In this document: piece by piece, positions 1-6,364 of the stretch | Layout: every line of letters starts with the position of its first letter | Numbering within the stretch: the first letter of the stretch is position 1 | The notes under the pieces: generated by a model | Seen by the model: the letters and a program-made list of their open reading frames with translations, nothing else | What the model was told of the DNA's origin: nothing | Databases searched by the model: none | Assembly (NCBI GenBank): GCA_036503775.1 | Contig: DASXWH010000263.1 | Coordinates: 1-13,147 of the forward strand | Origin: Ohtaekwangia sp036503775 | GTDB taxonomy: Bacteria > Bacteroidota > Bacteroidia > Cytophagales > Cyclobacteriaceae | Direction of reading: 5' to 3' | DNA length: 13,147 nt | Program-made: the position numbers and the translations under genes

Positions 1-1319
1 GTGGCTTACGTCAGGATCTGGTACAACTGCTTGCAGATATGAAGCCTGGCTTCCTGCGTTTCCCCGGAGGATGCATTGTTGAAGGCCGTGATCTGGCATC
101 CCGCTATCAATGGAAGAAAACGGTTGGTGATGTCAACAAGCGTGAAGTACTCATCAACCGGTGGAATACAGAATTCAGTCACCGGCCCGCACCGGATTAT
201 TTTCAATCCTTCGGACTGGGATTCTTCGAATACTTTCAACTGGCGGAAGATATTGGTGCGGAACCTTTGCCCATCCTGAGCTGTGGTATGGCTTGTCAAT
301 TTAATACCGCGGAAGTCGTTCCGATGGATCAGCTTGATCCCTATGTTCAGGATGCACTTGATCTGATCGAGTTTGCCAATGGAAGTGTTGATTCTCCGTG
401 GGGAAAGATCAGAAAAGAAATGGGGCATCCGGCTCCGTTCAACCTGAAGCTGATTGGTGTGGGCAATGAGCAATGGGGACCGCAGTACATTGAACGCTAC
501 AAAGTTTTTGTGCAGGCGATTAAATCAAAGTATCCGAACATCACGATTGTGTCGGGAACAGGTCCGTTCCCGGAAGGTGAGCTGTTTGATTATGCAGCAA
601 AGGAACTGAAGGCACTGAATGCTGAAATTGTGGATGAACACTATTACGCTAAACCAGAATGGTTTCTGCAGCATGCTACCCGCTACGATAATTATGATCG
701 CAGTGGTCCAAAGATCTTTGCCGGTGAATATGCTGCACAAAGTGTTGCCATTGCCAGTCCGGATAATAAAAACAACTGGCACTGTGCCCTGGCGGAAGCA
801 GCATTCATGACGGGCCTTGAACGTAATGCGGATGTGGTGAACATGTGCTCCTATGCGCCTTTGTTTGCACACGCTGAAGGCTGGCAATGGACACCTGACC
901 TTATCTGGTTTGATAACCTGAGAGCATACGCCACACCGAATTATTATGTACAGAAATTATACGGTATCCATAAAGGAACACATGTATTGAATACCACTTC
1001 CGGAGGAAAAACACTCACGGGTGATAATGGCTTGTATGTTTCATCCGTATGGGATAAAAATACCAAGGAGATCATTGTTAAACTGGTGAATGCCTCGGAC
1101 AAGGCTCAGCAGACGACAGTACAACTATCCGGAGCAAAAAAACCTTTGCCACAGGCACGAGTAACCATTTTGAAAAACGATGACCTGACCAGTGTGAACT
1201 CATTGGATACACCGTCATTTATTTCTCCCTATGAAAAACCGCTTACGCTGAAAGGTAAAACTCTTAACACGGAACTTGCACCCTATTCATTTTCGGTAAT
1301 CCGGATCAAAACAAATTAA
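1..1319 (+). CDS. GH51 alpha-L-arabinofuranosidase, 5'-truncated by the window edge
   Basis: Exo-acting retaining glycosidase that removes terminal alpha-L-arabinofuranosyl groups from arabinan or arabinoxylan. The frame is already open at base 3 (it reads GLRQDLVQLLAD before the ATG at 39), and that stretch matches the conserved lead-in to the FLRFPGG motif, so the ATG at 39 is internal and the gene starts outside the window. Numbering from that Met, the family acid/base Glu is E144 in GVGNEQWG and the nucleophile is E230 in FAGEYA, both on the (beta/alpha)8 barrel. Residues after about 310 form the C-terminal beta-sandwich, ending in SFSVIRIK. Bacteroidota members are usually 500-660 aa, so an N-terminal part of the barrel and perhaps a carbohydrate-binding module are missing from view. 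It is the first visible gene of an arabinan operon; the next start is 4 nt after its stop. Family assignment is secure; exact substrate is inference. Confidence 0.95.
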   Translation, partial: GLRQDLVQLLADMKPGFLRFPGGCIVEGRDLASRYQWKKTVGDVNKREVLINRWNTEFSHRPAPDYFQSFGLGFFEYFQLAEDIGAEPLPILSCGMACQFNTAEVVPMDQLDPYVQDALDLIEFANGSVDSPWGKIRKEMGHPAPFNLKLIGVGNEQWGPQYIERYKVFVQAIKSKYPNITIVSGTGPFPEGELFDYAAKELKALNAEIVDEHYYAKPEWFLQHATRYDNYDRSGPKIFAGEYAAQSVAIASPDNKNNWHCALAEAAFMTGLERNADVVNMCSYAPLFAHAEGWQWTPDLIWFDNLRAYATPNYYVQKLYGIHKGTHVLNTTSGGKTLTGDNGLYVSSVWDKNTKEIIVKLVNASDKAQQTTVQLSGAKKPLPQARVTILKNDDLTSVNSLDTPSFISPYEKPLTLKGKTLNTELAPYSFSVIRIKTN

Positions 1320-1323
1320 TGCA

Positions 1324-2295
1324 GTGAAAAGGATTATTGTATTACTCCTATTGCTTGGTATATCGGGCTACACAACGGCACGGGATATCCGCGTGCATGA
1401 TCCCGTTATGATCCGGCAGGCAAATACCTACTACCTTTTTTGCACAGGCATGGGTATTTCAGTTTTCTCTTCCACAGACATGAAAAACTGGAAAGCAGAG
1501 AAACCTGTATTTGATACGCCACCGGCATGGGCTGTGCAGAATATTCCGGGATTTAAAGGACATATCTGGGCACCTGATATATCATTCTCAAATGGGGTTT
1601 ATTACCTCTATTATTCGGTGTCTGCTTTCGGAAAGAATACTTCGTGTATAGGTGTGGCTACCAATCAAACACTCGACCCGACTGATAAGAATTTCAAATG
1701 GGTTGATCACGGTAAAATAATTCAATCTGTTCCGGGGCGTGACCTGTGGAATGCTATCGATCCGAACCTCGCCTATGATGATCAGCAGCAGCCGTGGCTG
1801 GTCTTCGGCTCTTTCTGGAGTGGGATGAAACTGGTAAAGATGAATGCTGATCTGAAACAGGTCGCTCAACCCGAAGAGTGGCTGACCGTAGCAAAGCGTG
1901 AACGCAGTTTTAAAACAGATGACAAAGATCCTGGTGAAGGCGCTATTGAGGCTCCCTTCATTTTTAAAAAGAATGGGTTCTATTATTTATTCGTTTCGTT
2001 CGATTTCTGTTGCCGTGGTGTGAACAGTACCTATAAAGTTATGGTGGGTCGGTCAGATAAAGTTCAGGGACCTTACCTGGATAAAAATGCTGTGCCGTTG
2101 GATCAGGGTGGTGGAACCTTAGTCGTGCAAGGCAACACCGCCTGGAATGGCGTGGGGCACAATTCAACCTATACCTTTGACGGCAAAGACTACCTGGTAT
2201 TTCATGCCTACGATGCTGCCGATGGTGGAAAACCCAAGCTGAAAATCAAGGAAATAAAATGGACAGACGGATGGCCGGCTGTAGATTTAGAATAG
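1324..2295 (+). CDS. Secreted GH43 arabinanase (endo-1,5-alpha-L-arabinosidase type)
   Basis: Inverting five-bladed beta-propeller enzyme that cuts alpha-1,5-linked L-arabinan. The start is GTG at 1324, 4 nt after the GH51 stop; the overlapping ATG at 1319 hits a stop after two codons. Residues 1-19 are a signal peptide (KR, then a leucine-rich core), so the mature enzyme begins just before the first catalytic residue. The GH43 triad is visible: base D26 in VHDPVM, pKa-modulating D146 in NAIDPN, and acid E209 in GAIEAPF, plus the calcium-site H279 in GHNS. The spacing of these residues agrees with what I recall for Cellvibrio Arb43A (D38/D158/E221/H291). Other subfamily signatures are HIWAPDI (80-86) and FDFCCRG (226-232). 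At 323 aa it is a single catalytic domain without a binding module. Endo versus exo action cannot be decided from the sequence. Probably co-transcribed with both neighbours. Confidence 0.93.
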   Translation: MKRIIVLLLLLGISGYTTARDIRVHDPVMIRQANTYYLFCTGMGISVFSSTDMKNWKAEKPVFDTPPAWAVQNIPGFKGHIWAPDISFSNGVYYLYYSVSAFGKNTSCIGVATNQTLDPTDKNFKWVDHGKIIQSVPGRDLWNAIDPNLAYDDQQQPWLVFGSFWSGMKLVKMNADLKQVAQPEEWLTVAKRERSFKTDDKDPGEGAIEAPFIFKKNGFYYLFVSFDFCCRGVNSTYKVMVGRSDKVQGPYLDKNAVPLDQGGGTLVVQGNTAWNGVGHNSTYTFDGKDYLVFHAYDAADGGKPKLKIKEIKWTDGWPAVDLE

Positions 2296-2317
2296 CAATA
2301 AACATAACCCTGAAAAA

Positions 2318-3469
2318 ATGAAATACGTTTTCCCGCTGATGGCCCTGGTCGTACTGATGTCGGCCTGTAAGAAAGAACAAAAAGAAACTACTGTAGAGCC
2401 ACCTGCTCTTGAAAATACAGTTACATCTTCTGTATTCGGAACGCTGGCTGACGGAAAAGAAGTAAAGCTGTACACCCTTAAGAATAAAAACGGAGTGGAG
2501 ATGAGCGTGATCAACTACGGAGGTATTATCGTTTCTCTGAAAGCACCTGATAAGCAAGGTAACTTTGCTGATGTAGTGCTGGGTTATGATTCCCTGTCTC
2601 AATATGTAAAGAGCAATCCTTTCTTTGGAGCATTGATCGGTCGCTACGGAAACCGTATTGCCAAAGGTAAATTCTCACTGGATGGAAAAACATATACACT
2701 GGCTGCTAACAATGGCGTAAACCACCTGCACGGTGGACCTAAGGGATATGATAAAGTATTCTGGAACATTGAAGTGCTGCCTGATTCATCTTCCCTCAAA
2801 CTTACCTATGCCAGTGCTGATGGTGAGGAAGGTTATCCGGGCAACCTGAATGCCGAAGTGGTCTATACGTTGAACGATAGCAATGAATTACGAATTGATT
2901 ACAAAGCCACTACCGATAAGAAGACCATTGTTAATCTCACCCAGCACACCTACTTTAACCTGAGTGGTAATGGTGTTAATGATATTCTGAGTCATCAACT
3001 GATGATGGCCTCAGATAAATTCCTGCCGGTAGACAAAACCCTGATTCCTACCGGTGAATTAAAAGCGGTTGCCGGATCACCCTTTGATTTCAATACGTTG
3101 ACAACGATCGGAACACGCATCAACGATAAAAACGAACAACTGGCCTTCGGTGGTGGTTATGATCATTGCTGGGTATTGAATAATTACACGAAAGGCTCTG
3201 TTAGAAAAGTAGCAGAACTTTATGAACCTCAAAGTGGCCGGGTAGTAGAAGTAAGTACAGATGAACCCGGGCTGCAGTTCTATTCCGGTAATTTCCTGGA
3301 TGGGACATTAACAGGCAAAGGAGGTACCGTGTATAAATACCGCACCGGGCTCTGTCTGGAAACCCAGCATTATCCGGATTCTCCCAACCAACCAGCATTT
3401 CCTTCTGTAGTGCTGAATCCCGGAGAGACCTATCAGACGACTACTATCTATAAATTCTCAGCGCGTTAA
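2318..3469 (+). CDS. galM: Aldose 1-epimerase (mutarotase), lipoprotein
   Basis: Interconverts alpha and beta anomers of aldoses. Here, beside two arabinosidases, the physiological substrate may be L-arabinose rather than galactose (inference). The N-terminus is a lipoprotein signal: a hydrophobic run, then lipobox LMSAC with C17 as the lipidated residue, followed by KKEQK, so it is membrane-anchored outside the cytoplasm. The GalM fold fills about residues 38-383. Family active-site residues are R109 (GRYGNR), H136 (NHLHGG), acid H210 (TQHTYFNLSG), D282 (YDHCW) and the base E348 (CLETQHYPDSPN). At 383 aa it is a normal GalM plus an exported leader and linker. The ATG at 2318 lies 22 nt after the GH43 stop, with an A-rich upstream stretch and no clear Shine-Dalgarno, as is common in Bacteroidota. 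The stop TAA is followed directly by an in-frame TAG. It is the last gene of the operon. Confidence 0.95.
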   Translation: MKYVFPLMALVVLMSACKKEQKETTVEPPALENTVTSSVFGTLADGKEVKLYTLKNKNGVEMSVINYGGIIVSLKAPDKQGNFADVVLGYDSLSQYVKSNPFFGALIGRYGNRIAKGKFSLDGKTYTLAANNGVNHLHGGPKGYDKVFWNIEVLPDSSSLKLTYASADGEEGYPGNLNAEVVYTLNDSNELRIDYKATTDKKTIVNLTQHTYFNLSGNGVNDILSHQLMMASDKFLPVDKTLIPTGELKAVAGSPFDFNTLTTIGTRINDKNEQLAFGGGYDHCWVLNNYTKGSVRKVAELYEPQSGRVVEVSTDEPGLQFYSGNFLDGTLTGKGGTVYKYRTGLCLETQHYPDSPNQPAFPSVVLNPGETYQTTTIYKFSAR

Positions 3470-3481
3470 TAGCCTGGATCA

Positions 3482-3519
3482 AAAAAAAGAAGGAGACTTA
3501 AATGCCTCCTTCTTTTTTT
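3482..3519. terminator. Bidirectional intrinsic terminator
   Basis: A perfect 14-bp inverted repeat: the left arm AAAAAAAGAAGGAG (3482-3495) and the right arm CTCCTTCTTTTTTT (3506-3519) flank a 10-nt loop. The right arm ends in seven T on the + strand, and the left arm provides eight T (3481-3488) on the - strand, so it can stop transcription both ways. It lies 12 nt after the aldose epimerase stop and about 65 nt beyond the stop of the convergent DUF2807 gene. Confidence 0.9.
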
Positions 3520-3583
3520 ATCTCTGCTGAAGTTTTCCGCTACTATCTTCTGCCTTTCGCTTTCAGCTTTTGCTTCTTTGCAA

Positions 3584-4396
3584 TTACATCTTCCTGACTT
3601 TTCCACTGCCTGCAGAGTGACTGTTCAGTTTCTTGGGATCGCCTTTGTAGCTCACACTACCGCTTCCACTGATGTTAGCATCGAGTTCTTCTTTCACATT
3701 GATTTCAACGTCACCTGAACCGGATATCCTTACATCACAAACATTGGTCTCCAGGTTCGCGGCAAGCACACGGCCTGAACCACTGATTGAAGCTTTCACG
3801 CGTGATGCTGTACCTGATGCCTGAATTTTACCTGAACCGGATACACCAAACTCAGCCACATCGGTAATATTCAGAACCAGGATCACGCCACCTGAGCCGC
3901 TTACACTGCTGCTGTAGCTTTTACATTTTCCACGAACTTCAATTTCGCCTGATCCGGAAACATCTGCATCCAGTGCACCCGTCACTTCTACTTCTGCTTT
4001 CAGGGATCCTGAACCGCTTACGTTTAAATCTAATTGAGATGAAGTTATTTTGGTTTCAGCGATCAGGTCTCCTGAACCACCTACACTTAATGCTTCAATA
4101 TCTTTTACCGTGATGTAAACATTAACTTTATCATCATTTCCCCAACTCCAGTCCCAGTGACCTTCTTTGCCGATCACCAGTTTGTTGCCGTCTAACTTGG
4201 TTTCAATTTCTTCCAGAACTTCTTTTTTGCCTTCAATTTCTACTTTTTGAGTAGTACCCTGACGGAGATAAAGCTTGCCCGGAACACGGAAAGCAATTTT
4301 AGTGAACGTACCTACTGACCGGGTTTCACGAACCTGTGCGAATACGGACGTAGCCACGAAACCGATTAGTAGAAATAGGGAAATGAGTTTTTTCAT
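3584..4396 (-). CDS. Secreted DUF2807 (GIN-type adhesin-head) protein
   Basis: Exported protein of the putative auto-transporter adhesin head GIN family, function unproven. Residues 1-20 are a Sec signal peptide (MKK, hydrophobic core, SVFA before QVRET). Residues 25-100 are the family's first beta-sheet half (FTKIAFRVPGKLYL ... KLVIGKEG). From residue 107 the chain carries nine GSG turns, at 107, 128, 148, 167, 187, 206, 226, 244 and 263, each 18-21 residues after the last and each preceded by alternating hydrophobic residues. This is the signature of a right-handed beta-helix or solenoid. There is no lipobox, no transmembrane barrel and no sorting domain, so it should be free in the periplasm or secreted. 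It shares the terminator at 3482-3519 with the arabinan operon and is divergent from yigZ. No regulatory link with either neighbour is evident. Family call strong, role unknown. Confidence 0.9.
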   Translation of the reverse strand: MKKLISLFLLIGFVATSVFAQVRETRSVGTFTKIAFRVPGKLYLRQGTTQKVEIEGKKEVLEEIETKLDGNKLVIGKEGHWDWSWGNDDKVNVYITVKDIEALSVGGSGDLIAETKITSSQLDLNVSGSGSLKAEVEVTGALDADVSGSGEIEVRGKCKSYSSSVSGSGGVILVLNITDVAEFGVSGSGKIQASGTASRVKASISGSGRVLAANLETNVCDVRISGSGDVEINVKEELDANISGSGSVSYKGDPKKLNSHSAGSGKVRKM

Positions 4397-4507
4397 ATCA
4401 GTGTTGATTGATTACGTTTTTATAGACTTGGGCTTCTGCAGAAAGGTTGCTTATAAGCCCGGAATATTTTTAGTTATTTGACGCTGAATTGCTTCATTTC
4501 GTTACAG

Positions 4508-5131
4508 ATGCCTGTGTTTTCTTTCCATACGATCCAGCAACCTGCTGAAGGTACATATAAAGAGAAGGGAAGTAAATTCCTTGCGTTCGCGTATCCTGTG
4601 GAGAATGAGAGCGAAATCAAAGAAAGGCTTGATGCACTGAAAAAGAAATATTTCGATGCCCGCCACCACTGCTATGCCTGGATGCTGGGATCTGAAAAGA
4701 AACGGTTCAGAGCCTTTGATGATGGCGAACCCAATCATTCAGCCGGTGACCCGGTTCTGGGGCAGATCCGGTCAAAAGATTTAACCCATGTATTGGTTGT
4801 AGTGGTTCGTTATTTCGGTGGTGTAAAATTGGGTGTTGGCGGACTGATCAGTGCCTATAAAGCAGCTGCGGGTGATGCGCTGAATCATGCTGTTATAATA
4901 GAAAAAGAAGTTACCGGATTCTATACACTGAAGTATGATTATGATGCCACTCCCGAAGTGATGAAGCTGATAAAGAACAATGAACTCACTATTCGCAGTC
5001 AGGATTTTGCCGAACGTTGCAAGCTTGAGGTTGAGATTTCACTCAGGCGAAGGGAAACTTTCCTTGATGCCATTCAATTGCAGGTAGCACTTGGATTAAA
5101 GCTGGAAGTGACCTCGGTTGATGACCTATGA
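4508..5131 (+). CDS. yigZ: YigZ/IMPACT family protein
   Basis: Cytoplasmic protein of the UPF0029/IMPACT family (YigZ in E. coli, YvyE in Bacillus), whose eukaryotic relatives modulate translational control; the bacterial role is not settled. I take ATG 4508 as the start, giving 207 aa (MPVFSFHTIQQPAEG), near the usual 200-210 aa. A TTG ten codons upstream (4478) is in frame, but the added residues do not look conserved. The N-terminal IMPACT domain (about 20-125) shows YKEKGSKFLAFAYPV, DARHHCYAW, FDDGEPNHSAGDPVLGQI and VVVVRYFGGVKLGVGGLISAY. The usual sequence at two of these places is DDGEPSGTAG and GGLVRAY, so NHSAGD and LISAY are mild variants. The C-terminal part (about 140-207) is the DUF1949-type ferredoxin-like half. 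It stands alone on the + strand between two - strand genes, and its stop overlaps the convergent DUF3999 gene by 6 nt. Confidence 0.92.
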   Translation: MPVFSFHTIQQPAEGTYKEKGSKFLAFAYPVENESEIKERLDALKKKYFDARHHCYAWMLGSEKKRFRAFDDGEPNHSAGDPVLGQIRSKDLTHVLVVVVRYFGGVKLGVGGLISAYKAAAGDALNHAVIIEKEVTGFYTLKYDYDATPEVMKLIKNNELTIRSQDFAERCKLEVEISLRRRETFLDAIQLQVALGLKLEVTSVDDL

Positions 5132-6364
5132 TTTGTTCCGGGCGCTCGTTTCATTAGCCATCTTCATCGCCATAAAACCGAGGACTACAACCACCAGGCC
5201 AATAGCAATCCAGATGATGATGTTGCTGGTAAATATAGAATCACTGGGCACTGCTTTCTCTTTTTCAAAGATCTTCAATGACTGAATGCTCAGCACTGCG
5301 GGCGCATCCGGTATTTTGTCTTCGAAGAAAGCAATATCATAAACCGGAGCTTCCAGGTTGGTATTGCCGATTTTCAAGCTATAAGTCTCATCCTTTTTCA
5401 GCCATGTGGTAAGATACCGGTTGAGCTGATAGGCTTTCAGTGACGCCACTTCCAAAGATGGATTGTCATCGTTGCTGATAATGATTTGAAATTCTTTCGC
5501 CTTAACTCCGTCAAGCTCGAGTACAGAGGGTTGTTTTGAACTTAATTCAAAGGGATACAGAGAATCAAAATAGGTTTCCTTTTCTCCCTTTTTGTTCAGG
5601 CGTTGTTTCTTTTCATAAAGTTCTGCTCTCCGTAAAAAGTAAGGTGCACCGGTGAGGGTTAATTCAAATTTGTCGGTTACACGGGCAGAGTCGAACAGGA
5701 TATTCAGGTAAGTCTTTTTTTGACTGACATGATCTGTTTTGTTAACGGTCAAAGGTAGGTTTATATAATTCCCGTTCTCTGAATTGACTTCATAATAACC
5801 GGCACTCAAAATATTAAGGGGTGCTGACGTTGAGTCTTCAATCTGAAGCTGATAATACGTGTAGTTGCTTAAGGGGAAGTCAACGATCCTGACCTCAGAA
5901 GTATTGCTGGAGTTGTTGATTGAACTCAGGGTGAAATGCTGCTTTAATGCAAACCAGTTTTCTTTGTCGTCACTGCCCAGCAGAGTTGCCTGCTTTGTTA
6001 CATCGGCATTTTTAATGGACAGACTGATGTTGTTTATGGGTTGTGACCCTGGATTCTGAAGAAGCAAGGTGGTGCAGCAGTTCTTGTGTTGTTTCTTCTC
6101 CAGTATTTCATACGTCTTGAATTCTGTGGTATACTGAACGCGTAACTCCGGCTGATACAGGTAAGGCACTTCCTTGCCTTTGTTGTCATGGATCCTTACG
6201 TTGGAAAATTCTGCATTGAGAAAACTGCCGAGCTGAGGTGTGATCAGTATCCGGTAAAAACCATCCGATGGCACGACCGGTAGTAGTGCCTCACCTATGA
6301 ATTCCTGGCCACGGAGTAAATTACTCAGGAGAAACAGGCACGTTATCAGAACGATTCTTTTCAT
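5126..6364 (-). CDS. DUF3999-like exported membrane-anchored protein
   Basis: Uncharacterised 412-aa envelope protein. Residues 1-19 form a signal peptide (MKR, hydrophobic core, LLRG before QEF). The body is beta-rich and Ser/Asn/Thr-rich. Its start, FSNVRIHDNKGKEVPYLY (53-70), is the typical opening of DUF3999 proteins, and the region near 125-140 (LLGSDDKENWFAL) resembles a discoidin/F5-8C strand pattern. A single hydrophobic segment at 381-400, then the tail KMANETSARNKS, gives an extracytoplasmic body with a C-terminal anchor. The start ATG overlaps the stop of the DUF2339 gene (ATGA, 6361-6364), so translation is probably coupled. From memory, DUF3999 genes commonly sit next to DUF2339 genes, which supports both calls. 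A CC pair at 96-97 could be redox-active or structural. Its 3' end overlaps yigZ tail to tail with no terminator visible. Confidence 0.8.
   Translation of the reverse strand: MKRIVLITCLFLLSNLLRGQEFIGEALLPVVPSDGFYRILITPQLGSFLNAEFSNVRIHDNKGKEVPYLYQPELRVQYTTEFKTYEILEKKQHKNCCTTLLLQNPGSQPINNISLSIKNADVTKQATLLGSDDKENWFALKQHFTLSSINNSSNTSEVRIVDFPLSNYTYYQLQIEDSTSAPLNILSAGYYEVNSENGNYINLPLTVNKTDHVSQKKTYLNILFDSARVTDKFELTLTGAPYFLRRAELYEKKQRLNKKGEKETYFDSLYPFELSSKQPSVLELDGVKAKEFQIIISNDDNPSLEVASLKAYQLNRYLTTWLKKDETYSLKIGNTNLEAPVYDIAFFEDKIPDAPAVLSIQSLKIFEKEKAVPSDSIFTSNIIIWIAIGLVVVVLGFMAMKMANETSARNKS

Noticed and set aside
6..473. Long open frame on the - strand opposite the GH51 gene
   Set aside because: It is antisense to well-conserved GH51 motifs, its translation has no recognisable family or signal, and the + frame is certain.
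3700..4100. Recurrent cctgaacc-type short DNA repeats that might suggest a repeat array or CRISPR
   Set aside because: They are the codons for the GSG turns of the DUF2807 protein; copies are short, diverged and in frame, with no uniform spacers.
4478..4507. TTG start extending yigZ by ten codons
   Set aside because: The extra residues (LTLNCFISLQ) do not fit the family N-terminus, while the ATG at 4508 gives the usual length.
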